The translations under genes were made by a program, and so were the position numbers. Below are positions 7,253 through 13,185 of a DNA stretch of 13,185 nt, one piece after another; positions within the stretch are counted from its first letter, which is position 1; every line of letters begins with the position of its first letter. The notes under the pieces were generated by a model that saw nothing but the letters and a program-made list of their open reading frames with translations, was not told where the DNA came from and did no database searches. Source of the DNA: Bacillota bacterium. Its GTDB lineage: Bacteria; Bacillota; Limnochordia; JAAZLZ01. The stretch is from assembly GCA_012799075.1 (NCBI GenBank), contig JAAZLZ010000088.1, positions 1 through 13,185 of the forward strand, given 5' to 3'.

Positions 7253-7456
7253 ATTAACCAAGGTCGGCAGGAAAGAGGGCAGGTCTTGGCGAACATCAAG
7301 GCTGTCCGAAATTACTTGGGGTATGCGGCTGGGTTTCAAAGCACAGCCCGGTGATCTCTCTCCTATATGCCCTGCGCACCGGATGCTTCCCGCGTTCTGT
7401 GGGGATTTCCATAAAACCGCACACTTGACAAATACAGTAAGGGTGACACCCGAAGG

Positions 7457-8020
7457 ATGCAGATTAGAACTAAATTTAACCTTTTTATTCGCTGTCCAAA
7501 TTGCGGCAAAGGATTATCCCACGACCTTTCTTTGTTTGCCCTGTCTGGGGGCCGGACGATTTCGCTTCCATGCCCCTGTGGATTTACTAAAGCCAGGGTG
7601 AGAAAATATCGAAGAGAGATCACTTTCCTAGTCGCCTGTCTGATCTGTGAACGATTCCACTTCTTAAGTATTCCGATGAGTGACATATGCAGCGGCAAGG
7701 CAATCAATTTGTATTGTCCTTTGACCCAGGTGCCATTGGCCCTGGGCAATGAGGGATCAGAGTTTGATGAGCACCCCATCGTTTACGAGGCGCTGCTTAT
7801 GCTTGAGGATTTGGCTTTGCGAGGGGGGATTTTGTGTCAGTGCGGACATGAGGAGATGGACGTGGAACTGTATCCTGATAGGCTTGAGCTGGTCTGCACC
7901 CGCTGCCACGGCCGTTTGACCATCGCAGCGGCCGACGAGGGGGATCTGGCCGACCTAAAGGCCGTGGAGAGAATCCGGATGGGCCAGGAAGGTCATCATC
8001 GGTCTTTCCACAAGGAATAG
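7457..8020 (+). CDS. Cysteine-rich zinc-ribbon-like protein (CpXC-like N-terminus)
   Basis: The 187-residue cytoplasmic protein has cysteine pairs typical of zinc ribbons spread over its length: CPNC at 13-16, CPC at 39-41, CLIC at 61-64, single C78 and C87, then CQC and CTRC in the C-terminal third. The opening IRCPNCG resembles the CpXC domain, but I cannot confirm membership. The pattern suggests two or three structural zinc sites, and the function is unknown. The ATG at 7457 has AAGG directly against it; GGTGA at 7442-7446 is a better-placed ribosome site. The reading frame is open further upstream but has no convincing start. It ends 23 bp before the aldolase gene and shares its direction, so co-transcription with fba and rho is likely. 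The 204 bp before it contain a TTGACA hexamer (7425-7430) without a good -10 partner. Confidence 0.7.
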   Translation: MQIRTKFNLFIRCPNCGKGLSHDLSLFALSGGRTISLPCPCGFTKARVRKYRREITFLVACLICERFHFLSIPMSDICSGKAINLYCPLTQVPLALGNEGSEFDEHPIVYEALLMLEDLALRGGILCQCGHEEMDVELYPDRLELVCTRCHGRLTIAAADEGDLADLKAVERIRMGQEGHHRSFHKE

Positions 8021-8026
8021 GACTCT

Positions 8027-8035
8027 AAAGGGAGG
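8027..8035 (+). promoter_or_regulatory. Ribosome binding site supporting a TTG start
   Basis: AAAGGGAGG is followed by an 8-nt spacer and TTG 8044. This strong site is what makes TTG credible as the aldolase start, as no nearby ATG or GTG is in frame. Confidence 0.75.
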
Positions 8036-8043
8036 TTTGCCAA

Positions 8044-8898
8044 TTGGCTCTAGTACCTGCCGCCCCGCTGCTTCAGAAAGCCCGGGAAGGGCGCTATGCG
8101 GTGGGGGCATTCAACTGCAACAACCTGGAGATACTGCAGGCGATCATTGCCGCTGCCGAAGCAGAACAGTCTCCGGTCATTATCCAGGCCAGTCAAGGGG
8201 GGCTCAAGTACGCTGGTCTAGAGTACATAGCTGCGATGGTGCAAGAAGCCGCCAACACAGCCACTGTCCCAGTGGCCTTGAATCTCGATCACGGGACTAG
8301 CTTCGAGCAGGCCGTCCGCTGCATCCGGGCCGGTTTCACCGCGGTCATGGTGGATGGATCCCGGCTGCCTTTTGCGGAGAATGTGGAGCTGGTGCGGTGT
8401 GTAGTTGATGTGGCCCATTGTGTAGGCGTTTCCGTCGAGGGAGAATTGGGCCGGATAGGCGGCAAGGAAGATGATATCGTAGTGGCCAAGGAGGATGCGT
8501 TCTTTACCGATCCCGATGAAGCCTGCCGTTTTGTGGAGGCAACAGGCGTGGACGCCTTGGCCGTTGCCATCGGCACCGCCCACGGGGTCTACAAGGGAGA
8601 GCCGAAACTGGATTTTGCCAGGCTGGATAAGATCAATAAAAAGGTTGATGTTCCCCTGGTCCTGCACGGAGCTTCAGGACTTTCCGATGAAAGCATCAGA
8701 CAAGCAATCCAATTGGGAATAACCAAAATCAATATCGATACCGAAATTCGCCAGGCCTTTGCCCAGGGGGTGCGGGAAGTTCTTGCGAAGAACCCCGATG
8801 AAATCGACCCCCGCCGGATTCTTGGACCGGCCAGAGACCGCATGCAATCGGTAGTTCAAGGGAAAATGCGTCTTTTCGGCTGCAGCCGCCGGGCGTAG
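8044..8898 (+). CDS. fba: Class II fructose-1,6-bisphosphate aldolase
   Basis: This zinc-dependent aldolase interconverts fructose 1,6-bisphosphate with dihydroxyacetone phosphate and glyceraldehyde 3-phosphate in glycolysis and gluconeogenesis. The 284-residue protein is full length. It shows the start YAVGAFNCNNLE at 18-29, NLDHG at 80-84 (catalytic D82, zinc ligand H83), the VEGELGRIGGKEDD loop at 131-144, IGTAHGVYKG at 176-185 (H180) and VLHGASG at 206-212 (H208), then INIDTEIRQAF. The closely related tagatose-bisphosphate aldolases cannot be fully excluded, but a lone copy next to rho in a core region argues for glycolytic Fba. It starts with TTG behind a strong ribosome site. The gap to rho is 26 bp; an fba-rho neighbourhood is familiar in Firmicutes. 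Confidence 0.94.
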   Translation: MALVPAAPLLQKAREGRYAVGAFNCNNLEILQAIIAAAEAEQSPVIIQASQGGLKYAGLEYIAAMVQEAANTATVPVALNLDHGTSFEQAVRCIRAGFTAVMVDGSRLPFAENVELVRCVVDVAHCVGVSVEGELGRIGGKEDDIVVAKEDAFFTDPDEACRFVEATGVDALAVAIGTAHGVYKGEPKLDFARLDKINKKVDVPLVLHGASGLSDESIRQAIQLGITKINIDTEIRQAFAQGVREVLAKNPDEIDPRRILGPARDRMQSVVQGKMRLFGCSRRA

Positions 8899-8910
8899 GC
8901 CTTAAGAGCG

Positions 8911-8915
8911 AGGAG
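8911..8915 (+). promoter_or_regulatory. Ribosome binding site deciding the rho start
   Basis: AGGAG sits 9 nt before ATG 8925. The in-frame TTG at 8916 directly abuts it and cannot be served by it, so ATG 8925 is preferred. Confidence 0.7.
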
Positions 8916-8924
8916 TTGATCAAG

Positions 8925-10193
8925 ATGAATATTAGTGAACTGCGTGGGAAGACAATCGATGAGCTGCAAGAAGTCGCCGGGGAATTAGACATAGTCGGTT
9001 CGGGGAGGCTGCGAAAGAAGGAGCTAATTTTGGAGATTCTCAAAGCCCGGACGGAAAAAGAGGGCTTGACGATGACAGAGGGCATCCTCGAAGTGCTTCC
9101 CGATGGCTACGGCTTCCTCAGAATCGACAGCTTCACTCCCGGCCCCAACGATGTGTATGTGTCTCCATCCCAGATCCGCCGCTTCAATCTCCGCACGGGG
9201 GATGCCATCCTCGGCCAGATTCGCCCCCCGAAGGACAACGAACGGTACCATGCACTGCTGCGAGTCTTGGCAGTGAACATGGCTGATGCGGATCTGGCTA
9301 CCAAACGACCGGACTTCGACGACCTCACCCCCATCTACCCCAATGAGCGCCTCCATCTGGAACTTGACCCAAAAGAAATCGCAACTCGCCTTATCGACAT
9401 CATCGCGCCCTTGGGCAAGGGTCAACGGGGCTTGATCGTGGCTCCGCCGAAGGCGGGCAAGACCACTGTGCTTAAGAAAATTGCCAACAGCCTGACCAGC
9501 AACCACTCGGAAGTGGAGCTCCTCGTCCTTCTCATCGATGAGCGGCCGGAAGAGGTGACGGATATGGAGCGATCCGTCCGGGGAGTCGTGGTCAGCTCCA
9601 CCTTCGATCAGCCTCCGGAGAACCACGTCAAAGTGGCGGACATGGTCCTTGAACGGGCGAAGCGCCTTGTGGAGCATGGCAAGGATGTGGTCATCCTTCT
9701 AGACAGCATTACCCGCTTGGCCCGGGCCCACAACCTGGTGGTGCCTCCCAGCGGCCGGACCCTCTCCGGTGGAGTCGATCCTGCGGCCCTGCACCGTCCC
9801 AAACGGTTTTTCGGCGCCGCCCGCAACCTGGAGGAAGGGGGAAGCCTGACGATTTTGGCAACCGCCTTAATCGAAACAGGCTCCCGCATGGATGACGTCA
9901 TCTATGAGGAGTTCAAGGGGACGGGCAACATGGAGATCCACTTGGACCGAAAGCTCGCGGAGCGGCGGATCTTCCCGGCGGTGGACATCTATCGTTCGGG
10001 AACCAGGAAAGAAGAGCTTCTCTTGTCCGAATCGGAGCTGGAAACGATGTGGATCCTAAGGAAAGCCCTGGGCTCCATGGGCACCGCCGAGACGACAGAC
10101 CTGCTCATCGATCGATTGACCCATACCAAGAAGAACGAGGAATTCATGCAGCTTATCATCAAATCCCCCTTTGCCGATAATCTGAGGGCATAG
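8925..10193 (+). CDS. rho: Transcription termination factor Rho
   Basis: Rho is a hexameric RNA-dependent ATPase/helicase that releases transcripts from RNA polymerase. The 422-residue product has a Rho N-terminal helical domain at about 1-45 and a cold-shock-like RNA-binding domain at about 52-118 (GILEVLPDGYGFLRI, YVSPSQIRRFNLRTGD). The RecA-like ATPase has Walker A PPKAGKTT at 174-181, Walker B VVILLD at 255-260, SITRLARAHN, and the conserved block PSGRTLSGGVDPAALHRPKR. There is no large N-terminal insertion of the kind found in Actinobacteria. The C-terminus (GTAETTDLLIDRL, FADNLRA) is complete. The gene follows fba by 26 bp and is closed by a strong intrinsic terminator. The ribosomal protein gene rpmE, often downstream of rho in Firmicutes, is not here. 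Confidence 0.97.
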   Translation: MNISELRGKTIDELQEVAGELDIVGSGRLRKKELILEILKARTEKEGLTMTEGILEVLPDGYGFLRIDSFTPGPNDVYVSPSQIRRFNLRTGDAILGQIRPPKDNERYHALLRVLAVNMADADLATKRPDFDDLTPIYPNERLHLELDPKEIATRLIDIIAPLGKGQRGLIVAPPKAGKTTVLKKIANSLTSNHSEVELLVLLIDERPEEVTDMERSVRGVVVSSTFDQPPENHVKVADMVLERAKRLVEHGKDVVILLDSITRLARAHNLVVPPSGRTLSGGVDPAALHRPKRFFGAARNLEEGGSLTILATALIETGSRMDDVIYEEFKGTGNMEIHLDRKLAERRIFPAVDIYRSGTRKEELLLSESELETMWILRKALGSMGTAETTDLLIDRLTHTKKNEEFMQLIIKSPFADNLRA

Positions 10194-10215
10194 GACCGAT
10201 GGAAGGAATAGGAAC

Positions 10216-10262
10216 ATTCCCGGTGGACATGTCCGCGCGGGAATAATCTTTCTGTTTATTTT
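10216..10262 (+). terminator. Intrinsic terminator after rho
   Basis: ATTCCCG (10216-10222) pairs with CGGGAAT (10238-10244). The stem continues inwards through G, a G-T pair and GGA/TCC to a CATG loop, with one bulged G at 10237. A T-rich stretch, AATCTTTCTGTTTATTTT, follows. It starts 22 nt after the rho stop and should end the fba-rho transcript. Confidence 0.85.
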
Positions 10263-10536
10263 GAACGAGAGCAGGAGATCTCCCGGGGACGGTGAACCAT
10301 TATATATAAGCCCTGATTGGAAGTATTTACTTGCGGGGAAATAGGGCTAAACTGGCTTATCGGTGGATAGCATATCACAGGACGGATTTTTCTTAGCAAG
10401 GCAAAATTTCCATTTCAATGGCAGGAAACAGGCCGTGGATGTGGAATAGGTCATACTGTCGCTAAGTCTTGACCCATGCCGCCTTACTTCCAGAGGTTCC
10501 TTAGGGAGGTAGAAGGCGTAGAATATTTCCCGGATT
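10263..10536. other. Intergenic region without a recognised gene
   Basis: This is the longest non-coding stretch here. It contains a perfect 10-bp palindrome GGAGATCTCC (10274-10283), an AT run TATATATAAG (10301-10310), a T run (10385-10389), a TTGACC hexamer (10469-10474) with no fitting -10, and an imperfect inverted repeat at 10480-10518. A promoter for the LysM/M23 gene must lie here if that gene does not depend on readthrough, but I could not place one. No RNA gene or riboswitch was recognised. Confidence 0.5.
10480..10518 (+). repeat. Imperfect inverted repeat in the leader of the LysM/M23 gene
   Basis: CGCCTT (10480-10485) pairs with AAGGCG (10513-10518). CT/AG and CC/GG pairs continue inwards around a bulged A and a T-T mismatch, with a loop of about 16 nt. 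The 3' arm and loop contain AGGGAGGT, a strong ribosome-site-like sequence with no start codon at suitable spacing. There is no T tract, so it is not an intrinsic terminator. Confidence 0.3.
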
Positions 10537-10552
10537 AAGGGAGTGAGCAGCG

Positions 10553-10660
10553 ATGGCCGGCACCGGGTGGTGCAGACTTTCGCTGCCCACCAACGGAAGG
10601 GAAGGAAGCACGGCGTGGAACCATTACGTCAAAGCCGCAGCTGTCCGTTGGCAAGGTTGA
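10553..10660 (+). CDS. Candidate small ORF (35 aa) overlapping the start of the LysM/M23 gene
   Basis: AAGGGAG at 10537-10543, within AAGGGAGTGA, is placed 9 nt before ATG 10553, the best start signal in this leader. The frame runs 35 codons (MAGTGWCRLS to AAAVRWQG) to TGA 10658-10660. That TGA overlaps TTG 10657, an in-frame start of the larger gene, in the form TTGA. It could be a leader peptide giving translational coupling, or the true N-terminus of the peptidase separated by a frameshift, or chance. The peptide resembles no family I know. Confidence is low because it rests on one ribosome site and a short open frame. Confidence 0.3.
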   Translation: MAGTGWCRLSLPTNGREGSTAWNHYVKAAAVRWQG

Positions 10661-11715
10661 TATCAATGGCCCTTTTCCTCTCACTCACGGTGGGAGGAGG
10701 GATTTCCACCTTTCAGCAGACGCTGTTGGAACAAGCAGTCTTACTAGGCATTGATGGCGCCGCCGCTGGCGGTGCCTCCTGGGATGACCAATTCGCGGTG
10801 CAGCGAACCCTTCTTGGCTTCGATGTATCAGCCTGGCAGGAAGATGGGGAGCTTCAGGATGCCGAACTTCAGCTGGTGCCCATGGCTTACCAGCTGACAG
10901 AGGAGCCGGAGCTGCCCTTAAATGATGAAATTGTTGAGGAGTCGGTTGAGGAAGAGGAAGAAGAAAAGCAAGAAGAGCCGCCTCCCCCCGCTAAGCCCCA
11001 AGTCCTCACCCATATCGTCCAATCCGGGGAGACCCTGTGGGATATCGCGAGGGCGTATGGGACGGATGTGAATACAATCGCCCAGGTCAACAACATGGGC
11101 AATGTCCACCGGCTGGCCGTCGGGCAGAAGCTCGCCATCCTGACCGTTGTGGGGGTTCTTCATACGGTGGAGCAGGGGGAGACCCTGTGGGATATTGCCC
11201 GGATGTATAGTGTGGGCCAAGATAAAATTATTGAGGCCAATGAGATCGCCAACCCCCATAGCGTACGGGTGGGGCAGCAGCTCGTCATCCCTGGAGCCAG
11301 GGAGCGGGTCCAGCGCTATCAGCTGGTGCGGAACGGCGTCTTGCAGCCCTCCTTCAGCTGGCCCATGCGGGGAAGGATCTCCTCCCACTTCGGGATGCGG
11401 TGGGGCAGGATGCATTATGGCGTGGACATCGCCGCACCCACCGGCACGTCCGTTCGGGCTGCCGCCGATGGGAGGGTAACCTTCGCCGGCCGAAACGGGG
11501 GCTACGGCAATCTGGTGATTATCGATCATGGCAAGGGAGTCGAGACTAGATATGCCCATAACTCCCGGCTGCTGGTTTCGGTGGGCGCCTGGGTAGAACG
11601 GGGCCAGATTATCGCCCGCAGCGGGAATACGGGAAATTCCACCGGCCCCCATCTGCATTTTGAGATCCGCTACCGGGCCAAGGCCGTCGACCCCATAAAG
11701 TTCTTGATTCGCTAG
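10615..11715 (+). CDS. LysM-repeat M23 family metallopeptidase (cell-wall hydrolase)
   Basis: This is a membrane-anchored envelope protein expected to bind peptidoglycan through LysM domains and cut its peptide cross-bridges with a zinc endopeptidase. From GTG 10615 the 366-residue product has an arginine-bearing N-terminus, a hydrophobic segment at about 15-31, and an acidic stretch (PLNDEIVEES onward) followed by a proline run at about 101-127. LysM 1 spans 132-176, LysM 2 spans 183-226, and the M23 domain spans about 255-360. The peptidase motifs are complete: HYGVD (H267, D271), YAH (H315) and GPHLHFE (H346, H348). The start is uncertain. GTG 10543 overlaps its only ribosome site, GTG 10615 has AGGA 8 nt upstream, and TTG 10657 or ATG 10666 would remove the positive charges before the membrane segment. 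The radical SAM gene follows 9 bp later. Confidence 0.88.
   Translation: MEPLRQSRSCPLARLISMALFLSLTVGGGISTFQQTLLEQAVLLGIDGAAAGGASWDDQFAVQRTLLGFDVSAWQEDGELQDAELQLVPMAYQLTEEPELPLNDEIVEESVEEEEEEKQEEPPPPAKPQVLTHIVQSGETLWDIARAYGTDVNTIAQVNNMGNVHRLAVGQKLAILTVVGVLHTVEQGETLWDIARMYSVGQDKIIEANEIANPHSVRVGQQLVIPGARERVQRYQLVRNGVLQPSFSWPMRGRISSHFGMRWGRMHYGVDIAAPTGTSVRAAADGRVTFAGRNGGYGNLVIIDHGKGVETRYAHNSRLLVSVGAWVERGQIIARSGNTGNSTGPHLHFEIRYRAKAVDPIKFLIR
11026..11195 (+). repeat. Duplicated LysM coding units with a 20-bp exact DNA repeat
   Basis: The 20-mer GGGGAGACCCTGTGGGATAT occurs at 11026-11045 and again at 11176-11195, exactly 150 bp apart. It encodes GETLWDI in both LysM domains. This reflects tandem LysM duplication with strong local conservation. 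Confidence 0.8.
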
Positions 11716-11724
11716 GGGGAAAGT

Positions 11725-12993
11725 ATGGCTCTTTCTTTAGTCTACGCCGATGAGGCGGGCCGAATTTACATACATGACAAACTGACTGCGATGGGCCTTA
11801 ACGGGCCCTCTTTTTCGGAGCTGACCCAGGTAGTGCCCTTGCCTGCAGGGGCGAGCCTGGTAATGCTCCCCGGCCGGGCCCCCGTTGGTCTGGATCGATC
11901 TTCGGGGCGGACGCAGCCCGTTGACAGCGGCTCCAAGTGGGCCGTTGGGGCTTTATTGCCTGCAGGTTACGTGCGGACCCTGCTTCCTGCCTACAAGGCC
12001 TGGGAAGAATGTCCCAGGCTCCCTTTCTTCGGTTATACCGCGGTTGGCTCCCACGGCGGTAGGCTGTACGCAGCTGCCCTGCCCATTGACCATCTACGCT
12101 CCCGCTGGTCGCCGCGCTTTTACAACACTAAGACCCTGCCCGATCGGATCGCACGGCTGCAAAGGATTTTCCCGGGCAACCGGCTGGTTGAACACCTATC
12201 CGGCTGTTCCTTAGGCTACCAGTGCTTCACCGCCCAGAACCTGTTCTATGAGCGGTGGGAGGCGGGGATCCCCAGCTCAAGGCGGTGCAATGCCCGCTGC
12301 CTTGGCTGCATCTCCAATCAGGAGGAGGATGTCCCGCCGGCGCCCCATATTCGGATCGGGTTCAGCCCTTCAAAAGATGAGATCGTTGCATTGGCCGTTC
12401 ACCATCTAGACCGGGCCCGGGACGGGATCATCAGTTTTGGGCAGGGGTGCGAGGGTGAGCCGAGCCTCGAGTCGGACCTTCTGGCCGGGGCTGTCAAGGA
12501 GATTCGCCGGCAAACACACCGGGGGACAATCAACATTAATACCAATGGGGGCAGTGTAGAGGATTTGGCCAGATTAGTCGACGCGGGACTGGATGCGATG
12601 CGGGTGAGCCTCTTTAGCGCCCAGGAGGAAACCTTCATGGCATATCATCGGCCAAGGGGCTTTGACCTTGCCGATGTGGCCAACTCGATTCGCATGGCCA
12701 GGTCCCAGGGCGTGGTGGTCAGTTTAAATCTTTTGACCTTCCCCGGCCTTACGGACAGGCCCGGGGAAGTTGGAGCACTGCTCGACTTCATCGGTGAAAC
12801 GGGCATCGAGATGGTCCAGCTGCGCAATCTGAGCGGGGATCCTGCCTGGTTGGCTGAGGCATTTCCAATGACGGAAAAGACCTTGGGCATCCCAGGACTG
12901 ATCAAGTGTCTGCAGGCTAAGCATCCCAGTCTGCGCATCGGGAGCTTCACCCACCCGGCAGCAAGCTTTCGGCGTCGGCGAGGGAGCCGTTGA
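11725..12993 (+). CDS. Radical SAM protein of unknown substrate
   Basis: The 422-residue protein carries the radical SAM iron-sulfur motif CxxxCxxC as CNARCLGC (C188, C192, C195). It also has a GGE-like SAM-binding segment, FGQGCEGEP at 238-246, and later barrel elements (TININTNGG at 268-276, LDAMRVSLFSAQ at 289-300, VVSLNLLTFPGLTDR at 331-345). The radical SAM core is therefore preceded by an extension of about 185 residues with no domain I recognise, including two further cysteines (C161, C167). No C-terminal SPASM-type cysteine cluster is visible. Similar stand-alone proteins of this layout appear, from memory, as uncharacterised in other Firmicutes. ATG 11725 lies 9 bp after the peptidase stop with GGGGGA upstream, so the two are probably co-transcribed. 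The last 47 bp overlap the convergent ABC gene, and the arginine-rich tail (FRRRRGSR) may be a poorly conserved extension. Confidence 0.85.
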   Translation: MALSLVYADEAGRIYIHDKLTAMGLNGPSFSELTQVVPLPAGASLVMLPGRAPVGLDRSSGRTQPVDSGSKWAVGALLPAGYVRTLLPAYKAWEECPRLPFFGYTAVGSHGGRLYAAALPIDHLRSRWSPRFYNTKTLPDRIARLQRIFPGNRLVEHLSGCSLGYQCFTAQNLFYERWEAGIPSSRRCNARCLGCISNQEEDVPPAPHIRIGFSPSKDEIVALAVHHLDRARDGIISFGQGCEGEPSLESDLLAGAVKEIRRQTHRGTININTNGGSVEDLARLVDAGLDAMRVSLFSAQEETFMAYHRPRGFDLADVANSIRMARSQGVVVSLNLLTFPGLTDRPGEVGALLDFIGETGIEMVQLRNLSGDPAWLAEAFPMTEKTLGIPGLIKCLQAKHPSLRIGSFTHPAASFRRRRGSR

Positions 12994-13185
12994 GGCTGAG
13001 GATCCGATGGGTTGTCTCCTGAAGGAAGGCCGGGTCGTGGCTGACGATGATGGCCCCGGTCCTGCCCCCTTGGCGGATGCGAAGGAGGGCCTGGATGATG
13101 AGGCTCCGGCTGGCCGGGTCCACCCGGTTGGTGGGTTCATCGAGGAGGAGCAGATCCTTATTCCCCGCAATGGCCCGGGCAATGA
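12947..13185 (-). CDS. ABC transporter ATP-binding protein, C-terminal end only
   Basis: Reading the minus strand, the last 78 residues of an ABC ATPase enter from the right edge and end at a TGA complementary to 12947-12949. The Walker B and D-loop region reads LLLLDEPTNRVDPASRS, preceded by ARAIAGNKD, the helix that normally follows the ABC signature. The H-loop is IIVSHDPAF, and the end LSLNGSLADAESLLPGG is the usual C-terminal strand region. The signature motif and Walker A lie outside the window. Because the Walker B is followed by NRVDPASR rather than the NHLD of ABC-F proteins, a transporter ATPase (exporter type) is more likely than a ribosome-associated ABC-F factor; the substrate is unknown. 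The gene converges on the radical SAM gene and overlaps its coding end by 47 bp. Confidence 0.88.
   Translation of the reverse strand, partial: IARAIAGNKDLLLLDEPTNRVDPASRSLIIQALLRIRQGGRTGAIIVSHDPAFLQETTHRILSLNGSLADAESLLPGG

Noticed and set aside
7425..7453. TTGACA as a -35 for the zinc-ribbon gene
   Set aside because: At 16-18 bp spacing the -10 position reads around CACCCGA, which is far from TATAAT. The hexamer alone is not enough.
7323..7601. Plus-strand frame before and overlapping the zinc-ribbon gene
   Set aside because: It overlaps the CPNC-containing start of the zinc-ribbon gene in another frame, has no placed ribosome site and no recognisable motif.
10274..10345. Possible c-di-AMP (ydaO-type) riboswitch upstream of the LysM/M23 gene
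   Set aside because: GGGGACGGTGAACCA loosely recalls part of the motif, but the conserved downstream elements (GGGGTGAATC-like and CCCGTCAGCTAACC-like) are not found.
10452..10459. CATACTGT as a sporulation sigma-E -10 element
   Set aside because: Two mismatches to the consensus and no ATA-type -35 at 14-15 bp upstream (the bases there are GGCCGTG).
12994..13185. Minus-strand frame read as MPGPLRGIR and onward
   Set aside because: It is an out-of-frame shadow of the ABC ATPase, whose true frame shows Walker B and the H-loop.

Overview
The window looks like a core-gene segment of a moderately GC-rich, probably spore-forming Firmicute (Bacillota) or deep-branching relative. The reasons are a Bacillus-type spermidine synthase, a GerMN-domain (spore germination type) membrane protein, strong GGAGG-type ribosome binding sites with frequent GTG/TTG starts, and a LysM/M23 cell-wall protein. 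Genus-level assignment is not possible from sequence reading alone. I saw no rRNA or tRNA gene, CRISPR array, insertion sequence or phage gene.

Layout. Positions 1-2047 hold a polyamine operon: the 3' part of a pyruvoyl-dependent arginine decarboxylase, then speE and speB overlapping by 4 bp (ATGA). Its enzymes would take arginine to agmatine, putrescine and spermidine, or use the aminopropylagmatine route. It runs with very short gaps into a GerMN-domain protein (2067-2684), argS (2704-4383) and pyrG (4432-6033). All are on the plus strand and may be one long transcript. A clear extended -10 promoter (6078-6086) then starts a second unit with a bifunctional-nuclease (DUF151) family gene (6145-6618), followed by a GC hairpin, a tryptophan-rich exported protein of unknown function (6764-7252) and a cysteine-rich zinc-ribbon-like protein (7457-8020). 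Next come class II fructose-bisphosphate aldolase (8044-8898) and transcription terminator Rho (8925-10193). Rho ends in a strong intrinsic terminator (10216-10262).

A structured gap of roughly 350 bp follows, then a LysM-LysM-M23 envelope protein (about 10615-11715) and a radical SAM protein of unknown substrate (11725-12993), 9 bp apart. On the minus strand, the C-terminal end of an ABC-transporter ATPase enters from the right edge (12947 to beyond 13185). It overlaps the 3' end of the radical SAM gene by 47 bp in convergent orientation.

Most of this is ordinary housekeeping. The points most worth a second look are: an ArgRS whose HIGH motif is replaced by a histidine-free sequence; the aminopropylagmatine question in the polyamine operon; a small well-initiated ORF overlapping the unclear 5' end of the LysM/M23 gene; the tail-to-tail coding overlap at the right end; and three unassigned proteins. 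I did not find convincing evidence for a wholly new multi-gene system.
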